A stretch of 64,000 bases of DNA. Origin: Balanoglossus misakiensis. Taxonomy: Eukaryota; Hemichordata. Made by a program: the position numbers and the translations under genes. Shown here piece after piece: positions 30,401-41,600 of the stretch (positions are counted from its first letter, which is position 1; every line of letters begins with the position of its first letter). The notes below the pieces were generated by a model that ran no database searches, had not been told where the DNA came from, and saw only the letters and a program-made list of their open reading frames with translations. Location of the stretch: contig CM082576.2 of assembly GCA_040954595.2 (NCBI GenBank), positions 11,346,001 to 11,410,000 on the forward strand, read 5' to 3'.

Positions 30401-32886
30401 TTGCTGTACCAGGAGCAAGGGCAAGGTATATAAGTTGTAAAATATGACTGCACATGACATGGCCCCAAGAGATCTACACACGAGCCAATCAGACATACAG
30501 ACAGACAGAACTACTAATGTAAACTTCTTCCATAACAACACCGGTAGTCGGTACCGTCCCAAACGTCTCCCATATTTTCTCTGCCAGGCACATGTACGAG
30601 CAGACGGAAGAGATGATAACCCGGATGAAGGACTGGGAGGAAGTCGACTACGACAACGACTGGAAAGTTGTCACTCTGTTCATCGGCGGGAATGACCTCT
30701 GTGCGTGTTCCAACTACAGCGCCGTAGAATACGCTGCTGAAATTGAAAAGGCCTTAGATCTTATGCACCAAGAGGTACCCCATACACTTTGTGTTAATAT
30801 TTGAAACTTCACGAGTATGATCGACCAAACTTAGATACTATAAGTATGACGACATTGTTTTTCTGTCATGATTGATGGTAATATACGCATGCGTTTTGTA
30901 AGGAGGAATGCGTTGCAAGATAGTAAAGATCACGACTAAATTTGCAAATTTTGCAAATCGTAGAGCACGGGAAAAATATTCATGGTATCTTTTCTTTCTT
31001 GCGCAGATGCCGAGGACGTTTGTTAACCTTGCTCAGGTTGTCGTGGTAACAGAATTAAACAAACTGGACGAAGGGTTCTGTGATACCTTACATTTGTAAG
31101 TCATTTTTTGTATTCAGTTTAAAGCTGCATTGTATGCGTCGAATGTAATAAATGCAACATTGGAAAGTTTACAAAATTCCACAGAAAATGTCAGGGCATG
31201 CTGTCCAGTTATATGTACATAAATCTTCATTTTGAACTGATTCGCGTTTCGCGATTCGCATCATCTTCTCTCCTGTCTTGTTTTTTGACTTTTTCCGGAA
31301 CCCTGCAAATCGTATTAATCCGTGTACTTTTCATTTTCTCACAGAGCCTATTGCTCATGCGCGAAAGAAATATACAACGAAAATTGGGAAAAGGTTCTCG
31401 ATTTGACTCACGCGTACCATGTAAGTTAGTTTTGCTGAAACAATAACGATTATAGGAGTTTCAATTCAAAGTACGGTACAAAAGTTCATTTTGTAAAAAG
31501 CCCATGATGGCATCTGTTTTTCTGCCTTGGTTTGGTTTTGACTGTCACGTTATTTCTCCCAGCAAGCACTGCGAGACCTCGTGGCCACTGGTAAATACGA
31601 CACGCGAGAAGACTTCACCGTGGTTCTGCAACCTTTCTTCGAAGAAACGTATATTCCTTGGAATGAAGTGAGTATTTGGGGATGTCGCATAAACGTCTTG
31701 CACTTTCACACCATGTGTATTTATAACACCACCGTGGATACAACTTTTCATACAAACATTTCTCTTCCGCTGCTGGGACTCTATTTCTTCACTTCTCCCG
31801 AATTTTGAAAATAGAGAAATACTGTTTACGACAGACTGCACATGCTGATATCTGCGGTCTTCATGTTCTCTCTCATCAGGAAACAGGCGACTGGGATGAC
31901 TCGATGTTTTCACCGGACTGCTTTCACTTCAGCGAATACGGACATCAGATGTGTGCAATGAGTCTGTGGAACAACATGGTGAGTTTTACCGCGACACTCT
32001 TCATGACACTGCGCATTACTTTGTGACGTCATACCGACGTTGGTAGTGAAGAATATTGTCGTCTACTCAGTGAATCGCAGTCTCATCGCTTACTTTTCCC
32101 CCGGAAAATGAGCTTTTGATCATGTCATGAAGAGCAGACTCAGACTTGTCTCGTATTAAGACTTTTTCTTTTTTATCACGTTCACAAAGATTGAACCAGT
32201 CGGTGAAAAGAGGAAAGGCTGGACCGAAGATGACATTCTTGAATGTCCACACGAGGTAAGTGTCAGTCAGCTGGTAATCAACATTTAGATGACGTCATGA
32301 ATGCCAATGATGTCATGCAGACCTTGAGCAATGACGCATGTTTGAGATAATTTGGAATAATTGACTCACTGTCGAGTACAAGAATTACAGGCGACGACTT
32401 TTCCAACATTGTACCAACTCGCGTTTCCATATGAAATATGGTTTACTATGATCAATAAAATTGAACGCAAATATCTGGTGGGAGTTGATATAGTAAATTC
32501 CTGCCGGTAAGTTTACTCAGTTAATGTGTTATCAGTTATTATAAACAGAAACCAGTGATTTATGAATAGTTTTTGTAGCCATCGATGTCATCTTCAAAGC
32601 TATTCTGTATGGTTTCCAACAGGGCTTTGAATACTTCTACACGAACCTGAACTCTCCGAGGAACCCCACAGCCCGACCAGGTACCACCACAGAAGCGACC
32701 AAACCACAAACTACAGCGGCTGCGGAAGAGCCGGTCAGTTCAGAACCCGCGTGTACAGACTACACGATTGCCTTCATCACCGCCATCTTGATTTGCATCG
32801 TGCTGTTGATCGTCTGCATATGTGGCATCGTTTACCTCGTTTACAAAGTATCCTCAATGTCATCAAAGTCAAACACATACTTTTAG
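13621..32886 (+). CDS. PLB1: Gene 3: four-domain phospholipase B1-like membrane protein
   Basis: Fifty exons sum to 4764 nt (1587 aa), slightly longer than mammalian four-repeat PLB1 (about 1460 aa). Exon 1 (13621-13714) encodes the signal peptide ([15 protein letters not shown]). Exon 2 (14336-14556) starts [10 protein letters not shown] and holds a Pro-rich spacer. Exon 3 is 16437-16506. Then follow domains 1-4 with nucleophile serines at 146, 498, 858 and 1215 and catalytic Asp/His at 385/388, 744/747, 1104/1107 and 1458/1461. The last exon (32623-32886) has a Thr-rich stalk, a helix at about 1549-1573 and a tail ending SNTYF. Linkers of the type NTPGYVxPTRGPT join the domains, with no internal signal peptide, start or stop, so I read it as one gene. 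Expected product: a type I ectoenzyme with phospholipase A, lysophospholipase and possibly retinyl-ester hydrolase activity. Intron 3 carries a large satellite. No AATAAA was seen close downstream; ATTAAA at 33315 is a weak candidate. Confidence 0.9.
14557..16436. other. Intron 2 of gene 3
   Basis: A 1.9-kb intron with consensus GTGAGT donor and TTTTTTTCAG acceptor. Apart from a purine-rich simple repeat near 14816 I see no exon-like or gene-like structure. Confidence 0.6.
14816..14874. repeat. (TGAG)n-(GA)n-poly(G) simple repeat
   Basis: TGAG units pass into GA repeats and end in a run of 14 G. Purine-rich low-complexity sequence in intron 2 of gene 3. Confidence 0.9.
16669..19099. repeat. 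Satellite array, 87-88 bp monomer, about 28 copies, in intron 3 of gene 3
   Basis: A highly regular tandem array. Successive copies of TTATAGCTCATGAAAAT start at 16681, 16768, 16855, 16944, 17031, 17118, 17206 and so on, giving a period of 87-88 bp. Monomers differ at fixed sites: TTGTCGAC or TTTTCGAC, GGCCATT or GGCGATT, TTTGG or TGTGG, and the number of A. A block of eight monomers (about 16790-17540) recurs 701 bp later (about 17491-18241) with the same variant order. Later copies are more uniform; one near 18703 has a short insertion. Because 87 is a multiple of three, long false ORFs appear in the array. It lies between coding exons 3 and 4 and should be spliced out. No transposase or terminal repeats are visible. 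Confidence 0.97.
19242..22358 (+). CDS. PLB1: Gene 3, esterase domain 1 and following linker (exons 4-15)
   Basis: Exons 19242-19300 (AALGDSLT), 19480-19547 ([10 protein letters not shown]), 19702-19748 (SIGGN), 19966-20077, 20229-20421 ([11 protein letters not shown]), 20554-20642 (MPRTFVNL), 20871-20946 ([10 protein letters not shown]), 21205-21309 ([16 protein letters not shown]), 21637-21717 ([13 protein letters not shown]), 21863-21922 (IEPAGEKR), 22075-22167 ([19 protein letters not shown]), 22286-22358 ([12 protein letters not shown]). The catalytic set is complete: Ser146, the Gly of SIGG, the Asn of GGND, Asp385 and His388. The PDCFH exon is shorter (81 nt) than in domains 2-4 because it lacks the acidic WDDS lead-in; domain 1 of gene 4 shares this, so the two are counterparts. 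Confidence 0.9.
21355..21476. repeat. (GGT)n(GAT)n trinucleotide microsatellite
   Basis: About ten GGT/GTT units followed by about thirty GAT units, 45 bp after the donor of exon 11 of gene 3 domain 1. Read through in frame from the exon it would encode poly-Gly then poly-Asp, but the GTATGT donor and the matching intron in paralogues show it is intronic. Confidence 0.97.
22473..25847 (+). CDS. PLB1: Gene 3, esterase domain 2 and linker (exons 16-27)
   Basis: Exons 22473-22531 (LAALGDSIT), 22869-22936 ([14 protein letters not shown]), 23076-23122 ([11 protein letters not shown]), 23273-23384, 23646-23844 ([12 protein letters not shown]), 24018-24103, 24221-24296 ([10 protein letters not shown]), 24676-24780 ([20 protein letters not shown]), 24932-25030 ([13 protein letters not shown]), 25230-25295 ([11 protein letters not shown]), 25456-25536, 25766-25847. 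Ser498, Asp744 and His747 are present. AGNGA is replaced by AGFNI here and in domain 3 only. The second Cys of both LCxxC and CxCAK is missing. Very close to domain 3 throughout. Confidence 0.9.
23135..23144. promoter_or_regulatory. Palindromic E-box GTCACGTGAC, intron of gene 3 domain 2
   Basis: A perfect 10-bp palindrome, matching the TFEB/MITF-type (CLEAR) consensus, 13 bp after the SIGGE exon and continuing into GT as GTCACGTGACGT. The same site recurs in the paralogous intron at 26561. Function is inferred only. Confidence 0.3.
25976..29486 (+). CDS. PLB1: Gene 3, esterase domain 3 and linker (exons 28-39)
   Basis: Exons 25976-26034 (LAALGDSIT), 26235-26302 ([14 protein letters not shown]), 26501-26547 ([11 protein letters not shown]), 26827-26938, 27095-27293 ([12 protein letters not shown]), 27462-27547, 27670-27745 ([10 protein letters not shown]), 27995-28099, 28267-28365 ([13 protein letters not shown]), 28671-28736 ([11 protein letters not shown]), 28970-29050 ([19 protein letters not shown]), 29414-29486 ([12 protein letters not shown]). 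Ser858, Asp1104 and His1107 are present. Almost exon-for-exon identical in length and largely in sequence to domain 2, marking a recent internal duplication; the linker at the end resembles the one before the last domain of gene 4. Confidence 0.9.
26561..26570. promoter_or_regulatory. Palindromic E-box GTCACGTGAC, intron of gene 3 domain 3
   Basis: The duplicate of the site at 23135, 14 bp after the SIGGE exon of domain 3. The first 25 or so bases of both introns match closely while the remainders differ, so it is either a remnant of the duplication or retained for a purpose. Confidence 0.3.
29627..32886 (+). CDS. PLB1: Gene 3, esterase domain 4, stalk and membrane anchor (exons 40-50)
   Basis: Exons 29627-29685 (IAALGDSIT), 29851-29918 ([19 protein letters not shown]), 30148-30194 ([11 protein letters not shown]), 30314-30425, 30588-30774 ([16 protein letters not shown]), 31007-31095, 31345-31420 ([10 protein letters not shown]), 31563-31667 ([19 protein letters not shown]), 31880-31978 ([13 protein letters not shown]), 32190-32255 ([11 protein letters not shown]), 32623-32886. 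The last exon gives a Thr/Pro-rich stalk, one helix ([20 protein letters not shown]) and a 14-residue tail ending in T-Y-F, a class I PDZ-ligand pattern. Closest relative in the window is domain 3 of gene 4. Confidence 0.9.
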
Positions 32887-34691
32887 ACCAGAGAAAAAAA
32901 AATTAATAGTATTACTTTTGCTTATGAAATGGAAACGCAATACTTAGGCAACAAATCGACAACGTGATGTCATTTCGCCGACTTAAAAAAAGAGAAACTG
33001 GCAGACTTACTGTATTGGTCTGTCTTTTATTTGTAATAACTAGTTAACCCACTTGGCGTGAAAACATGTGATCGACTTGTCCCACATAATGAAATGTTGC
33101 CATGTGTTTGATTACTCCCTCCAAGAGCGAGAAATATTATTTTTCGGTGATGATATTTTCTGTAGATTGCGTTTGTATATTTTCTCTATTTTGTCTATTA
33201 TTTCAACTTTATCACGTGACGACAGTCACGTGTTGTATCTGTTGAAAGATTTTAATGTTTTTTAATGACAATACATGCGAACTTCCTCCTATGATTGCCA
33301 TGATTCAGTTGTTTATTAAAAATACCCTAAACTACCCCTGTCGTAAAATACTTTACTGCTGATAACCTTGATAATTTCTGGCAGAATATTTACCATTCCA
33401 CTAATTCTTTCGAGTGGAACGTGAAATTAAATTGAAAACATCAAATAGACAACTGGTTTCTGGCTTATAAATTACAAATCTCGCGATTCGCGGGATTTAC
33501 GCCAATCTTCGGACAGAACTCTCTAATTACTCACACCTATGTCGCCGTCGGTTCGCCAGCTAGACGTCCTTCAGTCTGGTTTACCCCCAAAATATTCAAA
33601 CGCTTCAAAGGGTTGTTGGCTCTCAGATGACTGCGAAGATCGCGGGGCATAACCTCGTGGTTTCCTCGGACAAAAAAATTAATTAATGAGTTATTTACGA
33701 CCTGGGCAGCCGCTAATGATGGGATGGCGTGGTACGCAAGATTTCATCGTTATCTGTCGAATTCGATCGCACACGCCGAAAAGCGCCAACATTGTCAACA
33801 CGGCAGCTGTTGTGGCGTTATACGACAAGTGCTAATCTCTCACATTAGTTACATGTAGCTTGCACATAAAAATGGTCTTAGCTGTTGGGAGAACTTCCAA
33901 CCAGTCTAGTAAGTCTGCTTTAGGCATGATGAACCCATGTTAAAACTTCCATCTTGTCATTCCCGTGTTTGATGTCATATTTTATTCGACCTATTACACA
34001 CAGTGCAACTATTTATTTGTTTTGGCAACAATCGATTGCAGATGAAAATACAGCGCACTCCATTATTCGTTGCTATGCAGCACGGCGATTTCTTCTTTTG
34101 CCGCCTTGCACGCAGAAGTAAACAAGCATTTGTTGACCCAGATTTTGAAAAGAGGGCATGCACATAATATTACCCAGGTACTGATGTAACGGTAATTCTG
34201 TCTTGCTACTCGGAATACGGTCCGCACGTTTAACCACAATTCAAACAAAGTGGCTCGTTTCCCCCCGTCTGGTCCGACACAAGTGTGGTATTCTGCACTA
34301 TGAGCACAACTGCCATGTAATAAATTCTGGGGAAATTGTCCTTTATATTCTGCAAGACAAAATGAACAACATCTTTGGAGGTTCTCAGGTAAATTACTGG
34401 TTACAGCAGATGAGTATTGTAGATTGGAAACGTAGAGACGACTGTACTCATTCGCAAGGACGTTCGGCGGCTCAGCTCTATTAATACAAACTGGAAATCG
34501 AACAGAAACGTCCATCACTGATAGGAAGCCAAGCTAATAATAAAAACTTAATTAAATTGAACATCGCGTGTCTGTCGGCATCTGAGATTGCGTATCTCGT
34601 CACTTAAAAACCAAATTCCCACACCTTCCCTCTCAAAATAAAGCAAACCGGTTTTTGAAGCGAGTCGGTCGGTCATTGCACGCAAACTGGA
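32887..34691. other. Intergenic region, genes 3 to 4
   Basis: About 1.8 kb. An inverted E-box pair lies at 33213-33232. A 151-codon ORF on the minus strand (34063-34518) has no recognisable motif, and an overlapping plus-strand ORF of 93 codons makes chance likely. I see no other gene. The gene 4 promoter should be at the right end; AATAAA at about 34540 sits too far from gene 3 to assign. Confidence 0.45.
33213..33232. promoter_or_regulatory. Inverted pair of E-boxes
   Basis: CACGTGAC, a 4-bp spacer (GACA), then GTCACGTG: a perfect 8-bp inverted repeat holding two CACGTG cores, 327 bp after the gene 3 stop. The pattern suits bHLH factors of the USF/MITF/TFEB type; function is inferred only. 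Confidence 0.35.
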
Positions 34692-35582
34692 ATGAAGATG
34701 AGACTAGTGTCGGTTTTCTTGGTCGTCTGTTTCTTGCCATTTCTGTTTTGCTCCGAACAAGGAGACGGCGGCTGGCCACAAGCATGTGAGTAGCAGAGCA
34801 CAAGACGTTTTGCGCTATAGTTTCTTGCCATCAAGACATTGTTCTACTCGGTGTTGTGCACATGTATGATTGAAAGCTGGTGTTATAGAGAGGGGGGATG
34901 GATGGCTGACAATGTGTCAGCTTCAGTAAAAAAACTAAACTTGAAATATTGCAAATTGAATCTCAATTTATCGAGGATAGAATTTGGTATTCATTTTTCT
35001 TCCTGGAGTTCTGAGCTCAACGTCCAAGGTGATCTCGTGGAAGTTATTAGTAACTCGAGGGATTCATTTTGGAAGCGTTGATTCAGTTCATGTCAATCCG
35101 ACTATTTAATAAAAGTCAGGTCATCTTTCTGTAATCATGGGTAATTTTTTCCGGATTCGGCGAAATCTGTGGAGTTCTGCCTGCTACGACAGGAGTTCCA
35201 AGGAGAGAAGCCATAAACCAAAAAAATACTCTGCCATTGCATGTTTCCGATGTCAGAATTGTGTCATTAATATAATTCTAGCATGGAACCGCTACCTGGA
35301 ATCGATCGAATATTACCGAAGAAATGGCGCGTTTCCGAGTAGCATCGGTCGTCAGGAGTCTCTGGAAGATCGGTTGTTGTCGGAACTTTCCAAAAACCAG
35401 CCAGCAGCCACGCCAGCACTGCCAAGGCCGCCCAATCTGCCCGACCTGCCGGACTTGAACCTGACCATTCCCAGATTTTTGTGCTTCGTAAGTATTGTAC
35501 TGCTAAGTGTTGTGATTGGGCAGACGGTGAAAATCTTTTTACAAGGTGGTGAACTTCGTTAAAGAAATAACGACTTTGAACG

Positions 35583-35613
<31 letters not shown>

Positions 35614-38600
35614 CAAAACAAAACAAGGCTAATTGTCAACAAATGTATTTGGAATCTGTTCGGACATAAAATATGGTGACATTGGAAAGCAATTTTTCGA
35701 TTTTCGATTTTGAAATTTTAGGCTTACGTGAGATGTTGCTCTTCTTCAGCTGACGATGTATCCTATCGCAATTACAGAATAAAATATATCTGTCAAATTA
35801 TGTTCTGTCCACAGATAAAATAGCTATATATGTCAAAGTTTTGTGCAAAATTTGGCGTGAAACCATGGAAATGGTCGGCGTAGGATTTCATTTTCAATTA
35901 AACTTTCAAGTGCTTCCCTGCAACTACGTGAGTTGTGTCTGTCGGATCAGATCAGGCAGTCTTCAAATGCTAAAGATTTGACAAGCTTAATTTATACTAC
36001 TGAATGTAAATTGGCCAATTCGATAAAATACACCTTCATCTCAGGATGTGTCGAATTGGTGGTGACCCCGGTGGGGAATATGGTCCCTGTGTCTTTTAAA
36101 AAGTTCAACGTGAACCACTATTTACACAAACAGGTGCCATTCCCCCGTGTAAAGATTAAAATCTGCCGAAGAGATACAAACCGTTAATATACGATCCCGA
36201 TCGTCGCCAATGGAGACCCTCCCAAACGACAGGGGTCGGCAAAACGGGGACACATCCAATCGACATATACATGGTGTGACCTTTCACACTATGACCTGCT
36301 TGAAGTGTGACCTCTCTCCCACAGCAGTTCCTACACAATTACTAAACCACGGAACGGATACATTTATCAAATGTATATGTGGTGGAACTTGGCCACTGCT
36401 GGCTTCCGAATAAAAAAAATCGATTAAAATTACATGCATTTTCATAAAGGATGTATTTACTAAATATTAACTTATTCTTAAACAAAGCAAAATGGAAGGT
36501 ACATGTAATACCAACTTGGTCGCCTGAAAATGTTTATCTATTCATTTTGGGGAGATTTCTATTCTCATATCCTACAGATGGGAGGGAAGTTGTGTCTGGT
36601 CGAACATTGATTCACTATATATCCACATGTAGAATAACATAAATGGTGTCTTGTATCAAACGTCAAAATAAATTATTCCGTATTTTTTTCTGACTCTTTC
36701 TAGGATTATAACCTGACCGAGATTAACTTCACATGTGCCAACCCTGGGCGATCGAATCCGCGCCCGACATCAGGTAAGTCGAAATCTTGATTTATCAACT
36801 AAAGTGATAGAATCTTTGATACACGCGTTTGATTTAATACTTAGACAGTTCGGAGGTTGGAGAAGATATAGATACGTAACATATCAGTGGCATTCATTGT
36901 AATTAATACGCTCGACTGAGACCGCGATAAGGCGGGCGATTCTATCTCGCAGATACACGCAATTCAGCAGTTTTATCGACGTTTGAGCTTCCAAACACCA
37001 ATGCGAATTATAGCCTCCCCTGAAAACAAAGATATCCCTTGATAATCCTTTTTGTGGTTATCAGATAATGAGCAATACTGGAATTTCCACCGAGACACAG
37101 ATTGCCGGCGACAAAAACCAGACTTCAGAACGATGATGTGCACTGACACTGACACAACATAAACATTTCAAATATTCAAAATGTGGTCTACATGTACGCA
37201 CGGCTCGATAGATTAAATTTTGGAAGATGCACGATCTCTCCAAGATAACACTCGATAATGTGTTATTCTATTGCGGTCAGAGAGAGAGAGAGGTTATCGC
37301 ACCTGGCGTGACTTCACATCTGCCAGAGGTGAAAAGGGTTATTTAAATTTGCCTTGCACAATCTGAACAGTGTTGATTTTGATGAGCGGGTGTATTCAAC
37401 CCAGATTGGTTTGGACAAACATTTCAATACTAGATCACGAAAGGTCATTGGCAGACAAGCCAGTTTGAGTTTGCTAAATACTCGCCACCCTTCTTGTGTA
37501 CATACACAATTTAAAGGACGTTTATTCTCGGTGACACCAGGTGTGATTAACAGCCCATGTCTTCAGTTTAAAATTATCATCACTAATACATGAAGCAATA
37601 CCTTGAAGTCGACCTGACTAGTCGACCAGAACCCGGTAGCCGTTGTCAAGCGAAAGAGTGTGGTGTCTTCTTGAAAGCCAAAAGACTATAACTTACGATA
37701 GTTTCTCTCTTCGGGCCAAAAGTCAGTACAAGGCCCCGGTATACCGATACTCTAGCATGTACAAGAATGCAAATAAAAATGTTCCATCGACAGTCATTTT
37801 TCATCAGCACCAACTTCTTTTCCTATCTTCTCCGCGTTAGCTTTCAATTAACAATATCGGAAGATGTGACTACACGATGGTAATCTTAATCTTCTGTGTA
37901 CGGTCTTTGCAGTTCACGCTCTCCGTCCAGGCGATATCGACGTCATCGCTGCCACGGGAGACTCCATTAGTGTAAGTCGACATGTTTGTTTGTCTGGCAA
38001 TTTTAGAGTTTAAGCTTGTAGCTTTGTTGCTATAGAAACTCCCGTGATGTAGTGGACATTGCTAGAAGCTGGCACTGACACTGAGCGTGGATCATAGTCA
38101 GTTTCAAAAGCCGGCCAACATCGTTATCTTGTCATAGATGGGAAATTTTGAGGACTAATGAATATGTGAGCTCTGTAGCAATATTGTTAGTAAAACGATA
38201 GCTATCCTGCATTCTTATAACAAATCATGTTTCTATCTTCTTCATGTAGGCCGGTAATGGCGCCAAAGCCGACTGTCTTCTTGAAGTGCCGATTATGCAC
38301 AGGGAACGTGTATTCAGGTAACCAAAGAATAAATTAACCGATCCCACTGCAGCAAAACTCACGCGAAGAAATTGGTACTTTTCTCTGCACGAATACCAAA
38401 TTAAGAATAACAAACTAGTAAATCAGACAAGCAGTCGACAGACCAATGTGCAAAATACAGTAGTTCTGGTATTACCTGTCATGTATCACAACAAGAATCT
38501 GGTTCTCGTTACATAATCATACTTCTGACTCTCTCTTTCTCACTCTCTCTCTCTGTCTGTCTGTCTGTCTGTCTCTCTGTCTCTGTCTCTCTGTCTCTCT

Positions 38601-41600
38601 CCGCTTCATTTCTTCAGCATTGGTGGCGACGATAGTTTACAAAACGGTTCACTGACACTACCAAGTAAGCACTGACATTTATAATTCCGAGAAACAATTC
38701 ACACTTTAAAGAAACTAACACAAGATTTTATTTGCAGTTCTGTTTTCTGTACATTTGTAATTGGATAAAAGTCGATTGAACTATTTGACGTTGCTAAAAT
38801 AATCAAAACTGAGACGCCCTGTGTAACACTGGACCTTACCAACCTATTGTGTATTACATTTCCATTCCTAATAGGAATATCAAATTTCACCTCAATAAAT
38901 TTATGTAAAGTTTGTGTTTCATTCTTAGACATTCTGCGGCAGTACAATCCCAACCTTACAGGGTACTCAGTTGGCCCCGGGACAGTTTCCATGATAGAAA
39001 GGTCAAGGTTGAACGTTGCCGTACCCGGGGCAAGGGCCAGGTATACGAATCTTACGTCATGTACTGTCAAACTTCCCTTGTCGATCTTTTAATTCAGGCT
39101 CTGATCTTCTAATTTGATGACCATGCAGTGACGCATATTTTTTCGCGAGGCCAACAAAGTGAAATTCTGTGATTGGCTATATTTCAACAATCCATAAGAA
39201 TCGTGGATCTTACACGATTTTGTCTGACATAACAGAGACATGCTTGAACAGACAGAAGAAATGATCAGAAGAATGAAGAACATGACTGACGTAGACTACG
39301 ACAACGATTGGAAGATGGTCACCCTATTTATTGGCGGGAATGACCTGTGCGCTTGTAACGACCTGAGTGCAGACGCCTTCGCGGCGAACATTAAAGAGGC
39401 ACTGGACCTAATGCACAGCGAGGTAAACAATTAAGGTCACTACCAGAAATGAGGATGTCCGTTATCTCAAATTTCTATGGTTGATTCTAGAGAAACCGGT
39501 AAAATAAGTAAAGCGCTAGCCAGACGATGTCGATTATGTGTTTTAATGTTAGACCAGTGCTAGTCCAAATATGGTCTGCTGGTTTGAAAGTGAAAAATAT
39601 TTCATTTAAGTTGTGACATTTTGTCTTCAGATGCCGAGAACGTTCGTTAATCTTGTTCAAGTCCTGTTAGTAACAGAGGTCAATAAGTTGACGTCGCCAG
39701 ATTGTCACATATCTCATGGGTAAGTTTAACCCAATTACTATGCGTTGTATATCTATCCTTAAATATTTGAGATGATGTTTGGTTACATTTGAAACACGGC
39801 GCTATCAATCGGCCATTTTCAAATACTGATCGCATTACGTTTATTCATACACCTAAATTATAATGGAACACAGAATGGCGATAAATGAAGATTTTGGTAA
39901 CTGCATGTGTGCCTTCTCTTTTCTAGGATCTTTTGCCCATGCGCAAAGGAATTTTACAACACAGACTGGCCCGACATCCTCCAATTAACAAAAGATTATC
40001 ACGTGAGTTTCCTTATTTGTCGACTATAGGACTGATCATTCTTATCCGCTCTGTATATCATTATAGCTGTTGGACGAATACATATGGGTCCCTACACGCC
40101 CACCATTCCACAGTCTTCATCTTCCATTCACATTGTTTGTTTTATTTTCAGAGGGCAGTTGAGGATTTGATAGTGTACGGACAGTACGACACCAGAGATG
40201 ACTTCACAGTTGTCATTCAGCCGTTTTTCGAAGAGTTACAGATCAAAGAGAACGATGTATGTATAAAAAAAAACAATTATTATTACGCCTAAAGGGTAAA
40301 AAATGATGACAGTGGTGGTGGTGGTGAGTAGTGGTGGTGGTGGTGGTGATGATGATGATGATGAGGAGGAGGAGGAGGAGGACGTTGAATGGAGAACTTG
40401 TACATGTGAGACGGCTTTATTTCGTCATATTGTTTTATTACATTTTAAATTGATGAATTTGCCATGATGTATACATCTATTTCTGCAGCACAATCTTTTA
40501 TCGCCTGACTGTTTCCACTTAAGTGAGTATGGACATCAAGTATCTGCCATGAGTCTCTGGAATAACTTGGTAAGATCATAATCAAAATTTTCGATTTAAC
40601 TAGTGGTGACCATTTTATATCATTACAGACGCTGATCATAGTCACGTGGTTGAGAATATGAAAAAGAATCAAGCTTTTCATAATCTTGTAGATTATATCT
40701 GAGTTTAATTTATGGTGGAATAAAACATTGATTCATGTCAATCTGCTACGAGAAAGAAAGTCCCGGAATTTCACTCAGTGTTAGATCGATTTATTTAATC
40801 AATTGTATATTGAAAAGCTAGATTATTACACACTGAACAACTCTGAGTTGATTACGATGTGCGACTGTTTTTGATGATATTGTAGATCGAACCAGTTGGA
40901 CAGAAGAGGAGGGCTTGGAATTACGGCGATGTGTTGGAATGCCCGGTAAGTTTTTGAATTTGAGTGATTTTTTTAAACTTTAAAGGCTTTTCATTTAAAT
41001 TTCATATCCTGATTCACTTGCCGTTCCGTACACACACAACATGTTGTATAATACATTTTACATCATTGGTGGGAGAGTACATTAGTTAACACCCATTTAA
41101 ATGTGCCCTTCCATGTGTATGAGTATGTTTACGACGAGATCGTTTATGATCAAACCAACGAAATAAGAATGCTTTCTGCGTTTTGTGCATTAGACATCCG
41201 AGTATCTCTACACCTACCTAAACTCTCCCGGATATGACGTACCGACGAGAGGACCGTCAACGCCCGCACCGCCTGTGAGTATACTCCGACAGTGTCGCAC
41301 TTACCAACGCAATAAATGACGCGGTGTCAGAATCAGAATAAAAATGGCGCATTGCAGAATTTTGAGTGTGCCATCAGGTGCTTTTGTGTGTCAGTGTCGT
41401 TTTTTTTGTAGATATGAAGGAGAAATGTCCTAACAAACCCATCTTTATCGCAAGAGTGACTGAATTGCATATGGATATGTTGGACCATTGTATGGATCAT
41501 ACTCGTAGATTTCATGCAGCTTTCCTGAATAATTTTCTGAATGTTACACAAACCAAGATATTTTATTTTATTGCTGTTACACAAACCAAGATATTTTATT

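Noticed and set aside
13621-32886. Splitting gene 3 into four separate single-domain genes
   Set aside because: Between domains there is no start codon with a signal peptide, no stop and no membrane exon; phase 1 linker exons join them and the total length is an exact multiple of three.
34063-34518. 151-codon minus-strand ORF upstream of gene 4
   Set aside because: No motif, signal peptide or splice partner, and an overlapping plus-strand ORF in the same stretch; most likely chance.
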